DNA of 42,148 bases from Christensenella sp. UBA3944. Lineage in GTDB: Bacteria; Bacillota; Clostridia; Christensenellales; DTU072. Position 1 is the first letter of the stretch. Each line of letters starts with the position of its first letter. The stretch spans positions 12,255-54,402 of the forward strand of contig DGDU01000007.1 of assembly GCA_002385605.1 (NCBI GenBank), in the 5' to 3' direction. The notes under the pieces are model-generated. The model did no database searches and was not told where the DNA came from. It saw nothing but the letters and a program-made list of their open reading frames with translations. This document shows, piece by piece, positions 37,901 through 41,600 of the stretch. Both the position numbers and the translations under genes were made by a program.

Positions 37901-38518
37901 GACTGGGTAAGCCAGGAGGCGACCAACACCTACGGTATCTACCTGCACAACCCGGCGGCAACCTTCTGCGACGACCTCATCAATCCGGGAACGGACGAGA
38001 ACTGGAAGTACCCGAGCGACATGCCCACCATTCCGGACGCAAGCTTTGTAAGCGATGGCAGAAGCTACATCGTACCCGCCAACTCGACCCATTACCACTA
38101 TCTGCCCAGCGGTAACCCGCAGCAGTCCAACATACCTATCATCAAGCTCAACAAGAACGCCAAGTTCGACCTCAGGTACCTGCCCACGATGTCGTACCGC
38201 TACTTCAAGGAAGCCTACTACGAGAGCACCGGCAACTGGTGGGACGACCTGTGGGGCAACAACGAAGAGAGGTATGTGCCCGCGGTAACCTGGGACAATG
38301 TGTATGTTGCACCGTGGGAGAACGCGCAGGTATACTGGACGGACGACTGGGGCAGCCAGTGGAAACCCAGGCTCGGCCAGTACGGCAACCCGCTGTCCAA
38401 CGGCTTCAGGGATATCGACACCAGCAAGGAAGGCCGCCGTTATACCCTCAAAGTCGATGTCAAGGGCGGAACGCTGGTTGTGGCAATCGACATACTCTAT
38501 GGGTCGCAGGAAGCATAA
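13934..38518 (+). CDS. Giant modular surface lipoprotein (8,194 residues)
   Basis: This uninterrupted reading frame encodes an acidic protein of roughly 890 kDa. The N terminus is a lipoprotein signal (M-R-K-T-K, hydrophobic core, A-M-A-S-C-S) that should lipidate Cys 26 and anchor the protein outside the membrane. Domains in order: about 15 related beta-strand and amphipathic-helix modules (about 80-4,870), with inserted repeats at about 2,948-3,150 and 3,800-4,025; two carboxypeptidase-regulatory-like domains (about 4,900-5,075); a unique central part (about 5,077-6,135); about 15 Ig-like repeats (about 6,136-8,040); and a Trp-rich end (about 8,099-8,153). There is no LPXTG signal or C-terminal membrane segment. 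Cysteine is very rare. GGAGG six bases upstream supports the ATG. It has its own promoter, leader hairpin and terminator. The function is unknown; a long fibre or a lipid-handling tether are both possible. Confidence 0.93.
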   Translation: MRKTKLLAIFLVILLCAGLIVAMASCSPRTDDFEDDVSKGKPVVPEPVKRVRNLQSGEARDKLVEAFENSKYKYPSSENSEWYVIDLRFRYHFEDYLTTPVTVKSFYVVLQANINLITNDRSELFLRISDTATGQIILGIYYTGNTTFINFKGQEYYTEELNLTMLAHLIVNSLGDFSLPQLLLAFMTPQGSAGEAVIPPGIDLPDIQGIQIMSLSGFLFDYGKIQEITYDDDKKQDIAVPLKLTALLRLMKGGKLTLGPISLEISWETFGLPNLDPILDHFLGFSLDSIFNKDWPDMTANLSAITYYSEFMKPNAEGIPEPQNGYTFEGLGLEIVTKKTTDLPNGEYYLNINMEPFRMGRSNKKAEINFMGYDVNDSGKDTRYEEGGLLNLQLAAELEVRSASYGQLTLKEVLGTLVDLGEIGNIPIRFNQATNQFRFGVDVKLSLNVVDPTLTRAEVTLFYQNAPFIKIYLEDKKLYIDCSALTERVLDPLTQQPKDVQIIPSLMMDFDLNGMLGSLIDTLRPLLDPHYTIFDAVNGGNAPLNAEGEEGGGGLDIMSLLTLIMENLTLSPETADPQMITLALDNAAINELLAQILGDGIYLVDEDGNPVLDSNNNPIKKTIGIKGVTLSMDQKDIFHTLSVDIDLNDDVGAGIYLTNVTYFQKPVFANRSIIETEADRARFVNIKTNRYYNAEVTGLVDLGMTGGTELDLTGLISTQLENILLSLGIVETSGLTIGYRLLAKLDMLDLTQSELSLTFYVLDGPGSEFTNNNVFLFAYINVFDDALYLDLSRLDAIKEKAKLLNMIGTLPKLKISNLGIKEMLSEIDIISSLNFANSINLAVNNGFYVTNPVNSTGDLLSALFLGGIIARQEQLHNEEGDGSSFDIMSLIGKAIGGITIDSQINALTVALNAQILSILMSSLLSTNIAMPLTQGSIKIQLIGVDNSEPGGDGYISLKLAILDTRTNQTKAFYIDASLLHSIRLATGDRTVTIPSKDGSTAFQKSEYIDFKDYLAGMTVGFSTEGGMALTVSEGTNLNAYVSEYINGFLGNLIQGLGVRFKFNSNTIFDLQFAIKANINLSVTTGPDGAMSLDTEALFGSRLAITLRAKVQDQNGGITEEEIIGIYLIDGTAYLNLSYFGMPSIAIKNIPQLIQSLGLFAPSADEIIEEANRAEGPLYAGLSNPSAVALQILINRNQIAVNLTKDIILQLLSLFLSDTSMLPTTFKDTSLVIDTENGISIRITTGVEVFELYLHLDEVRLSVEDEELPEIVLPTLPGGQQFYETDSDELDTIYIKAEGHFFVSSLPEEGENKRIISLTPALKNLLGDAIDINAYLQLLGIVDANVYFRIEADIFINDIAQSSFKLVLSSAEITDNSGDNNNILTAYYHAGDLYLNTGLLGIGKLYIKDVDNVFTGFMYGGDGSGNAPLRQAPSNAEGVNVQNYLDLMFVPGGIALLVTKGALLTALSSFGLDISEILTGIDLAVRLDFILNPINIELNITLGEDDGTGQGLNVGLKLHSPTLVPDSRLEMPDWEAEGYKLIESLQRIRISLDGYFHLGVLGSEEGEDFDFIMQRIRDRLNSTPGGSLIDLDKMLSFGLLLKVIGGRFGGTIFYSIDAVIDLADLNNLNLSLRLSSEDAYMRYKNDNDPSGLGNILGIYVISENGKLNLYFDGSGLRAENSEGELLFSIGKIKITDLSAFIASFSASGNTPIELPQDDAGIPYGLNVAAQNAILNKEIFLSIATDKNLQTAPVVVNVTSGAIFALLEMLGLEISDFFADHEPWLRLTVGETEQTNPNLPIIGAANLIKLDLGLNNLLDISVGIAEPQAEPNPELDIFDAIRQDPTFYHVNQYPRELWVKVAFSGSLTFNAENTSENPTNPKNYPIDFENIIKTFFREASFTAILNNIGYKARSINYDVQASLNIRDLMRGSEGLIEGFTALIVLTIIEEGKDIEQSDKITAYFYRGNAYLDLTPIMGNKGKIKIENIITKIEEAEGLRLTGYLNPSNAIGPYNRTDEEEQTIARIILALGNGVGLTVSAATDVLSVMLNAISLPESLVGEAEVKLGDELAALLNHHMLVSGTLAGGDSALELRIELASYTLAFVFEKILLDFENYSIVFPIIELDYTPVDKNLPRIFVDINLHFGIQMDGDPDDPQEYSFSELLSQFINVGGIDIAFIVKILEQISNEFIINVRGTIELQDFLKSELGVILYNAETGEEVLSIYYIDEDLYIDLECFNLQKVHIVDAIDYFSSLFASFTSENAPSFAMAEVFAASGEGVDPMATVINLSLTPEGFLINAGLTAIFAILNLFGLDIEAYSDPIRSIGEMEINIGLLTPEDILNLEIVFSSYDPDLSTETEKVLSGKKVILGFGLSNQYTINLNPGTDEKLIAPSGYTTIQGTIPTLGIRTSLYFKVDLDNDRIENIYKAPLSDILDSVLESAMSKMLLEIALNISGYNSGLSAVYFEFEILANVDPSNLGALQMQVTLYHILEDGSKVMYLRLNVSNNNAYFDLTPLGGPKFKAINAMSSLFGTPLPDYDNAPGIPGSPRNAEGGNGASLSLTAEIVRDGLYIKAYKDAFIVLLNLLGYSSFEMFDNITAMVFVEPKNNTVELGVRLGLWTQNTEVVEVGLGINGIALQFEAISGEELLIPLSSDYKAAHEIDTIFFQTQLKFGVTVGEGNIPLTSLYDSLLGNEYPLLVNTLPGLIETGDIGDTLVFDLKATINIGKILQYMDQGSLTPEEYEEKYGAFNPITISDVIKGIQLRLKISSEAAPDKFTIEIIYYKDTLYIDASVLNLGKVKFEEVEDLFTYLTNLFSGGSAEEEEPEEPENAEGGEGEDVLEDSRQLVRIAIDIIKGQGIALALGKDAFSLVGALLNLDLDKYIENVVSPSAAISFTPGEDPGIPGEIARFNINFDFAVNSERKYSKENGYPVRTINGKPVTIEADGKILYQLADEHGNGLYQPVYGEGEFVAAQGKIIGISYDIYGNKVYGNPVYKDRQGNEVTKALYAYAEADGSLMVKPVWVLAAEVNGKVYQIVGVDEEDNYILGYEVYKNESGNYNSTVINGTVYYQKADAEGNPLFATVYGEARLKDGVMTAYTKNTDGTITWGNPVYVSGPGMYDIKTLYQLADAFGNGLMEAVYGEAYTDPAYIAVKLSYVCNEMRAGIANEIEHMGETNIPPIITVPERAEYTNYNELVVYTSLNVSISTLLEDGKIKADSAVSQILKALGIDALLDTDIVFAGGTESLVIELSGEIGLDFSKLLSREMDLAKMALCGYFELTYSVIDVINNEVYHTQNLAKIYLYDDNIYVEVNVLGRSPFDEQKGTSVKFKFVESGFFKIFTDLFGVTPEEDDEEPAPEENEEADNLGLMQLADSFRAIGDPESGALDKLQAVVRLNSSGLAVVVTREMAVGILQSFLINENTAPDSVLHDLDFNEMIKDAIDGAEAGVYFDDTGMSIRLSLFKRPSVDIDNENYYYITAGYDITLSLLHNKKYIDKDGEEKIRYTAISFDPQRYNALYNWLSTDQDLQVFYSQCFNSADVNWRFTVSLDLDLGIDFAAYILDWSNLFSLELEESYFFLQFLNDIEGRVTLHVEVDMLFTQLSQLALDALITLSDEGGEIFALNFMGNLHLPNFAVTGPQLFLEMPGLADNAKGLLLDAAVFETWLTLDLMPLIRGFMGEDGDEGENGPENAEGEEPVAEEEDDPFWWVNLLDSIEFTKGEISIIVAQSAIRTILTQLLGFPFDDVGRISLKLDNVNNTLTLNFALDYQPEIDVTAINFDNVKKMSVYWLVDRLEQFDPAFPIFNSTLYSAYIGRNRYVVYAVYDYPYLADQANGFAQYVKYITDLTKAGYIVIDTGANYTQLENSALGVAVTVVRLQGDNKLIVAAAERVAGQPPISDPQTLTLSQLQLQADVQALNSYPTDPVKSMDTDFPVFERAYKLYRSYVNYDSVYDRNIYYALYTNIEEDEYEEYASLINRKGYLILRHVDTPYIYKFTKAYKYVSAALAYDPVTKEMILAIASNENRLKVSVGIKNIEVQLGDNDIFSKRYDNDNYYEEYFNNRANFAPLSNYKFDIEVNSTLSIDDTVGGLFDFSETLAGLLGDIGLNFVLQPAEDLDVRIGFSLRVFIDFADLSNLALQLSITYGTSSYRKEIALITYMGHVAGSSTGTIYADLSGLSLPAIKLEGIDIGEIVKELLSSIDLGGSEEEASPAGPQNAARIVRKDLSKIDFGTPLLLLTASSKEVSLAITGALAYSLIAGIPGNETFRLPMFKNLRIGWSEEDGLAGIELRLTDDTPYEKAFRIRYSFDQSSAKFRQNLVTSISPTKNAQGETINYEDISTLSQVGLSLSANFRLRTKNASGGKSVQVEALEALVETLIGMDDGGCNLELQDTVMVFGLNLRVYGNLAKLKSSSLTLEITYNEEIFIAIYYIGETNSVYANLSGLGFFKALINGIDLMRVLGAFLGGIITEDVGLDIGSIIRSAFGGGSEEPQNGTEGQSGLYNQSGPNNASPSDLRTATDVPIIRILLGNEEITINPNGVIFAALLPDMGIPSFADIRLATNISYGLNNLSLRLKIDSKGNNIAFEVPENGFQLRIGSAASEFALTAGMIGTDEYGGLTGINLTADDKGEIAFSANMVSLVSTLIDTLSVNGFRIYIDKRNDYWYMRDLRYRIAGDGFTPSPTGPVFDPTTDSGFENPANVFEIDTGIDFSFEVFGITIGWDGKIPIGKAFTPVYFSNAYRRVRLVLDKNSTNTLNVTIDQLTQVHGVTTTYSDSNNWEPMSARAFISDHTLRISLNSALTIDITFIAKWILEQVISAILNALPIPDLPIPGINWKSFVAGLLADLLAPLITDLFGNITGYGNPLKLGKIIDDLTDGGPALLKLYFPELLGSEELEDVYVDYGSLYGRITDEETGLPIVGATVSAGRYKTTTDNNGYYALINLPATTYSIVVSAPGYYRNPIPGHAATTATVNPINTHPATEVNLTLKKYVEVYFDNITVNGVVRNASGVGISGVRIYFDGSANPVATTDAGGNFSFSVARVAGFWHTVSTSIGLSRTIEITVSGQTFNLVFAQSPVTAGTIEGSIFTITEEWLITEEGPAAKVLKGTVPMDADFLNSYIRDMGESNPASLKPAGGTLKGVYFDESRNIVYATFSGASDSAFVSDLRGKSYTVDTTNSYTYHGFRKDTTNHNYTVVDFFRLTYGKDLDGTNLSSSNSLLIVAYKKLSLTPVNPADIEIWIERTNPLRTIRQTDSYNGSAQNAVTEKNKTLEGESCESEIPRNYVYDLAGNLNIDSSGTFKIKDMALNVDYRLKFRSKIYVNYDMPDVIRLTTSSGRLPMVVLVSRPKAWFDKPSKNTNILEGIRIRLGADILDAPGLNVYGSDGYVQTPADGGYAPDGLPETLYSWAMGLGSDIANDLINQIPGLGDLINWDPNEDYKDAKGKPVFMPWTNYLKGYEGGIADNSNSVTYVEVWLNSSFVSGLFDTLYELLIPMMGMSPIKPDQRKLIKDLVTAPSGTSDDDKKFLNYTGIFDETDDHFIYDNKYETKAAYRQALVAASAKMPAGLISFLLSYAFSNFPGFLQNPFVVNLIQMMAYELLDDQLDQVSRLVSHILPFTYPYDMFGEMDLEKNPLHSGSEAIRSSAGTNPFSPAPVLNNTGTLLPNSGSTVTGQTVSEPEFDIEGNQLSGYFRDVDYFDMSVYAKIVLNNASRTGSLLDRVLLFINGATYKDSKNGHIDGNGKWQPNCVDLRADTIAFDPDTGAVISNADRYAKIQKWIRSNVTNNYIVISDYRIETIEGVTIKKLIGQTYIRDVYGHYDDDDYKYSQGSDDDKAAYAKHSAKDDHYFELDLVNTGIKLRVVQGSLSGTFYTVRTTEGDGMNGDIITQVYMPPAEIIFHDPYNLADFTAVGGTWAEETGGVRHNLNKDGTYSVASVMEILPNRYNAVFADGTSKNTIGVYVHWSMDSLNFTPSLEGSEGYIIGSCANKTYGVNSDGVITRIKATLEGGLVVDPTSTLKLNERGTEAVENDTPVLDLAPIDPFNFNKEAYMAKLPQTLVYAVKFQYRQGDGAYETFINEDGDEVPYLYKRYVFNSLEWDMSETKISYEGGYSYIKLTYRYIASRHLDNGTIKGEDSRAVTIDVPVRILNRKVQYVTAPVAGSINGIIAQTTEGGSMRNFVQFNPLASSGYKEKMEAVNELMLHTPAGNFSWAVESVDASELNKYDPNDITQKVFNVYYTVRDQMGGTQKIKVEVEVLSRQIVESATISAYGDDTDPATNYRVKNIIPFQNNGLQLPQTIEVGYGISYVADGETVTEVHARETLSVAAGDYYWEIPEMTYNFAGSSATKDYIVNAVVGTGATQQKLPVIIRVSRMIPRSMAHATVYPFDGTVQNVNVEAGVVNTTQMFIFEDGNGIVLNNGNQYWETRTVFSFNPNIISEQFEADTLTLAGRTCYDNIRFIDQSFAGNGYHVDAVLYDELFGTAVVRNVYISLQKSDFESLEIPAMDINQYYAEQDINAYLAQSGIVGVLYNASSPSGAKIKISDDNFDIVGWRFADEGGLYPYYSADVKNVLIIVTVGNKGYASNPVWTQQVVVNIKPLLKDLRISRLVSDELVITDPYEFELPATIEVVYMDPNATATRLLPASFDLGPDKDDFYKMSAISGTVTVGSHPNNRQTFEFKFVNGNARLVHSIEYVEDEEGTVPYDFNREIYAFDNWQLPRFAKVSFKYTEDGPVVEEKIMKVYWDSFTAEYYNGSETVVLDGYYDQNGGILTLKAWIGDPVFGYIKDTRTMMILPERIIDTLGKVPDYVYINPYLDVRTQLESKLATEIEVVTTKGTRMLTVSYPEIPLSYDSERVYNNLTFDIGITTNLGSLGNIRQGAQVPDYGFDVRQKIRATFVVEERLAIGIATTLVGSIYEQIDFTKYAVTEVLFRNGGQMLMPVQWNAEDIASLPYTFLGGNFSVRAKIAVGVQGLEQEFYVNVNIRPSQLLSIAPLEGYDNPNSIVVIEDGKITSLRVDPFIGFVGLPNRVMASFRNVDRSVEVDVEWKYAKIVETMTTAGGVFDASNNMAAVATIFYRDADGYKTAMQSIEIPVTVIDRTIIRTLVSKTYDGDFEELAYTRTINPYEEPYSENFNDPNFSYYKRVRLVVRDGTFTKNIDYTLTPASYRIIDAATGVATNLKNLYTGRNVVVTLNYGETGATVARDTKITTTIDVTIADMTYASGLPEAYYIDPYGIKTDVANPAYDPKYAQSVVYSDGTHTIITESGLQYTCEVTFDPSDLGNVYNGKKRVALDYTGGVSRLYARIGNELGGVQTIVIPVYYENRTITKLFESAEAPYFVGEADQRATSYFKFDPFKIYSVEQCYPQAGNITFYSAEGSQIYGSFDNSPDSPIKVVWDDSKVKINYKGSDDSIVVAHISAADGSYAQKIAFNVKVLNRTVTGYTNVLKNPDIIIKPYQYNSSENVTRDVVNDIFTTGQFTVHFGGYDPADPSTRNPDMPSITFTMGSTAQYHTVDGEDKLPFADESEKNLRIEFRMDTARPLSYKGKDARFYVTIPGFGMGEKGQQWASIDVPVEEQYILQVWYMHNSQAYSNLVDWAKAKYGSGAIDHLILRKNAQFSASNNPLLYDIQTPYFFINMGGFELPTDIRIGVGPKGGTYEQDGNYPTGYKVTYQYINEEGNTVTETKAATAPYSVEVYWSNTASNKLRIYYNKETVKTSFQMDLDNQSFNLTFNVTPWVLNDPELFSESTTYGKEEVIYLPDSPKNSSILTLSTTNITNDTYILNYPNVYLEEPVGQRHGTLRIERVTGGGSFMDYVNKWNFESVEFETTGRQSAVLMLGGRGGQVVKWSFMVANKILIGNTIPTSYALQLGGPSVNLPTTYRQIFAGYDYRSSKEIPITYGEFTSFVVEYETDDDGNYITDGNGNRIVKQNTGVQYSLSNNSVTAAHITPAKLREESDSNPRYYPAYIEWDADSSARVYPNPNKSIGSKIIFTCYDWVSQEATNTYGIYLHNPAATFCDDLINPGTDENWKYPSDMPTIPDASFVSDGRSYIVPANSTHYHYLPSGNPQQSNIPIIKLNKNAKFDLRYLPTMSYRYFKEAYYESTGNWWDDLWGNNEERYVPAVTWDNVYVAPWENAQVYWTDDWGSQWKPRLGQYGNPLSNGFRDIDTSKEGRRYTLKVDVKGGTLVVAIDILYGSQEA
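22775..23385 (+). repeat. Inserted 58-residue repeats ending in VYGE
   Basis: Four copies begin near residues 2948, 3005, 3067 and 3123. Copies 1, 3 and 4 share L-Y-Q-L-A-D-x-x-G-N-G-L followed by V-Y-G-E; copy 2 is degenerate (L-Y-A-Y-A-E-A-D-G-S-L). Short G-N-P-V-Y motifs occur between them. The block interrupts one large module and explains its 520-residue spacing. I do not recognise the family. Confidence 0.75.
25331..26005 (+). repeat. Duplicated Tyr-rich insert
   Basis: Two diverged copies start near residues 3800 (F-P-I-F-N-S-T-L-Y) and 3930 (F-P-V-F-E-R-A-Y-K-L-Y), about 130 residues apart. Both contain Y-A-V/L-Y, a helix, K/R-x-G-Y-I/L-V/I and a later hydrophobic strand ending in A-A/S. 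They interrupt another large module. No family is recognised. Confidence 0.65.
28632..29160 (+). other. Two carboxypeptidase-regulatory-like domains in the giant lipoprotein
   Basis: The first domain (about 4900-4985) reads G-S-L-Y-G-R-I-T-D-E-E-T-G-L-P-I-V-G-A-T, then T-D-N-N-G-Y-Y, L-P-A-T-T-Y and V-V-S-A-P-G-Y. The second (about 4995-5075) reads N-G-V-V-R-N-A-S-G-V-G-I-S-G-V and T-T-D-A-G-G-N-F-S-F-S-V. These prealbumin-like beta-sandwich domains are common spacers in surface proteins. They mark the switch from the N-terminal modules to the C-terminal half. Confidence 0.85.
29161..32340 (+). other. Unassigned central segment of the giant lipoprotein
   Basis: About 1,060 residues show no clear repeat. 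They contain two hydrophobic helical stretches near nt 30355-30470 and 30600-30780 (for example V-S-G-L-F-D-T-L-Y-E-L-L-I-P), and an Asp-rich patch near nt 31370-31460 (Y-G-H-Y-D-D-D-D-Y and S-D-D-D-K) that might bind calcium. No family is recognised. Confidence 0.6.
32341..38050 (+). repeat. About 15 tandem Ig-like repeats in the C-terminal part
   Basis: Units of about 80-130 residues recur. Each tends to open with a strand ending in N/D/S-R-x-I/V, then an I-N/D-P-Y or F-N/D-P-F/Y anchor, then L-P-x-x-I-x-V, and a later V-x-W segment. Linker positions include residues near 6136, 6246, 6361, 6484, 6587, 6783, 6973, 7086, 7203, 7310, 7425, 7724 and 7846. The pattern fits beta-sandwich stalk domains; I infer an Ig-like fold. 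Confidence 0.7.
38228..38390 (+). other. Trp-rich C-terminal segment of the giant lipoprotein
   Basis: Eight tryptophans fall within about 55 residues (N-W-W-D-D-L-W, T-W-D, P-W-E, Y-W-T-D-D-W, Q-W-K). Tryptophan is sparse elsewhere in the protein. Clustered Trp and acidic residues at an exposed tip could bind carbohydrate or another surface. Confidence 0.7.
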
Positions 38519-38543
38519 AGCTTCACATATAAAGGAGGGCAGA

Positions 38544-38573
38544 GGGGTTGCTTCTTACGAAGCAGCCCCTTTC
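38544..38573 (+). terminator. Terminator of the giant gene
   Basis: GGGGTTGCTTC (38544-38554) pairs with GAAGCAGCCCC (38559-38569) with one G-T wobble and loop TTAC, followed by TTTCT. It lies 26 bases after the stop codon. Confidence 0.7.
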
Positions 38574-38620
38574 TGCTAAGGTTCCGAAAAATTACCATGT
38601 AAAGGCGGGACACCCCTTTA

Positions 38621-38649
38621 TTGACACTATAATAAAACTAATATATACT
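38621..38649 (+). promoter_or_regulatory. Sigma-A promoter of the M6-type protease gene
   Basis: TTGACA at 38621-38626 and TATACT at 38644-38649 are separated by 17 bases. The ATG at 38672 is only 23 bases from the end of the -10 box, so the leader is short. The ribosome binding site is weak (AAAGAG at 38661-38666). Confidence 0.8.
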
Positions 38650-38671
38650 TTATAATATCTAAAGAGTATCT

Positions 38672-41600
38672 ATGGGAAGGACGACAAAGCCCCAAAAACT
38701 AATAATTTTTTCGCTGATTATATGCTTTATGACGGCGATACTTGTCTGTTCCCTGTTTAGCTTTCAGGGCAAAAAGGGCGCGGGCTACTTTGGCGTGTAC
38801 ACTTTCCAAAGAGAAATCGTCAGGGCCGACGGAAGCCGTGTGGAGTTTTACGAAAGTGGCGACAAATACTTCAGCTACTGCCACGACAAAGACGGCTTTA
38901 TACTCATAAGAGAGGGCGACGAGCTTTATTACGCCTATAACGACAATGGAAGGCCGGTGGCGTCCGATGTAAGATACGGGCAAAAGGGGCTCGCGGCGCT
39001 AACCGCCCCCAGGATGCTGGCCTCTGAAATCGACTTCGATTCTAACCCTGACCTTCTGACCGATTACCCCGTAGACGAAGAATTCGCCCCCCGGCCCCTG
39101 AACGGCTCGGGAGAGCCCAGGGTTATAGCAAACATCATTATCTACATAGTTTTCCAGGACGAAAGAACGGATCCATTGGAAGCCAATCCCGCGAGGCCAT
39201 ACCTTGAGGATAACGACCCCTCGCTCGCGGATTACTTTTATAAAGCATCCGACGGCGGCATAGAGGTTGTCAACTTTTATCCTCAAAACGGCAGCAATGT
39301 ATATGTCTATAAGGCCCCCTACAACCGCGAATATTACAATGTCAAGCAAAGCCAAACCACCACAAGGGGGGAGAAGGAATCCCAGCTCCTTACGGCTGCG
39401 GTAAACGCCGCGGCGGGCAGGTTTAACTTCGGCGGCGTCGATATCGACACTAACGACGACGGCTATGTAGACAGCGTCACCTTCCTTATAAGCGGCGCTT
39501 CGAGCACCGACTGGGGCGGGCTGCTTTGGCCGCACAGCTGGAATCTCGCTTCCATCAACAAAACCTATAACAATCCCAACGAGGCAAGAATAGGGGATAT
39601 CCTGGTAGGAAACTACAGCTTCAACTTCGTAAGCTCGATAGATGTCGGCGTACTCTCCCACGAGTTTTTCCATGTGCTGGGCGCTCCCGACCTCTACCAC
39701 TACGATTACGATTTCGTGCCTGTGGGTGACTGGGACATAATGCAGTTCAACAAGCCCACACCCCAGCTTCCCCTAACCTATATGCGCACCCAATACCTCG
39801 GCGTTTCGCAAAGCAGGGTAGGAACGGTTACAGGCAACGGCGTGTACAGCCTGACCCCCACGGTAACGGCGTCTCCCGCAGCCCGCCTCGCCTACAAGAT
39901 ACCCTCTAATGTAAGCGGCCAGTATTTTATGGTGGAGTACCGCAGCAATTCTGCCTATCCCACCTACGACCGCGAGCTTCCCGACTCGGGGCTTATCGTG
40001 TACCGCATCAAAGAGGGCGTGCAGGACGGCAACAAGAATGCCAGGCACCAAAACCCCTCATATCCCGACGAAGTATATGTTTTCCGCCCCAAACTCCCCG
40101 ATAACGATTACAGGGTGGCGGGCAAAAACCTCTACGACAGAAGCAAGGTAGAGATAGCCTACGCCGCCATGTCGCCCAACAACTCCCTCTTTTCTAGCGT
40201 GGGCGCGACACTAGAGGCAAAGCCCAATTCGCGATACGACTACGGCACGCTTTTCTATGTTGACGGCAAAAACAGCGGCATTTCTATAGAAACCCTTTCG
40301 GTAACCGACTCACGCATCGAGTTCAGGGTAAGCCTCAACTCCGCGAACACCATCCCCGACAACTATTTCGACGACAAAATAAACCTCACCTCCGCCGAGC
40401 TCGTAAACGGAGATTTCGCGGGCGTAAATGTCGCGTTCACGGTGGGCGAGATTCAGCTTACATACCTCAAAAACATCGCCGTAAAGCTCAAATCGGCGGG
40501 CGGCAGCGTGCTTGCCGAAAACAACCTTAACCTTAGCAGGTTCCGCACCGATTACGAAAACGGCGAGAGGATATTCGACTCCAAGTTTGTCGTAAACGAT
40601 AAGGGCTTCCCCGTTGGCGGCATCTTCGACGCCGGCGATTTCCTGCTCGACGACGAGCCGGTAATGGCAGAGATGTGGGTAACCGACGGCGACAACGACA
40701 CCAAACTTCTTAAGACCATCTTTATTTCCAAGCCCGTGGGCTGGGATACCGTTCTCGCCACCAGGGCGGAACTTAAAGCAAGCATTTCGGCATCCACCCG
40801 CATAACTTTGGGCGTCCGTAAAGACGGAACCGTGCAAAGAAGCGGCGCCGGCGTATACACCGACGGGCAATGGGCGGTAGACGTATACACCAATATTATC
40901 TCGGCCTCGGCCGGCTATTCGCACACCCTGCTTCTAACCACCCAGCTCAGGGTAATAAGCCTCGGCGAAAACGATTTCGGCGAGGGCAGCGTTTCCCATT
41001 GGAGCGACATAAAACAAATCGAGGCGGGCTACCGCACATCCTACGCCATCAACCTCGAGGGCAGGGTATACGCCGTGGGCGACAACAGCTACGGTCAGCT
41101 AAATGTTCTCGACTGGCGAAATATTGTGTCCATCTCGGCGGGCGTAAGGCATGTGGCGGCGGTAGATAGCATGGGCAAAGCCTTCGCGGCGGGCGCTAAT
41201 ACCGAGGGGCAAACCTCTGTCTCCCACATAACCGAGGCAAAGGCTGTGGCTTGCGGGGCGACCTTCTCTGCCTTCCTTCTTAAAGACGGCAGGGTTGCCG
41301 TAGTGGGCAGCCTCGCGGGCAAAGAAGAAACCGAAAGCTGGACAAGGATAGTAAAGATAGCCGCGGGCGAAAACTTCATTCTCGGCCTGCGCGAAGACAA
41401 AACCGTTGTCGCGGCGGGCGTAAACGACTTCGGGCAATGCGGCGTTTCCCACCTCGAGGATATTATAGACATAGCGGGCGGCGAAACGCATGCCGCCTTC
41501 CTCCGCGAGGACGGCGTTGTGTTGTTCACGGGCGTATCCAAAGACGGCTACAACACGACAAGCGGCATCGGCAACCTCATCTACGACGACTATATTGGCG

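Noticed and set aside
38400..38518. Cell-wall sorting signal (LPXTG and hydrophobic tail) at the end of the giant protein
   Set aside because: No LPXTG-like motif, hydrophobic segment or basic tail is present; anchoring is by the N-terminal lipid.
38533..38656. AAAGGAGG followed by a TTG-started frame of about 35 codons after the giant gene
   Set aside because: The frame runs through the terminator hairpin and the next promoter and has no recognisable product.
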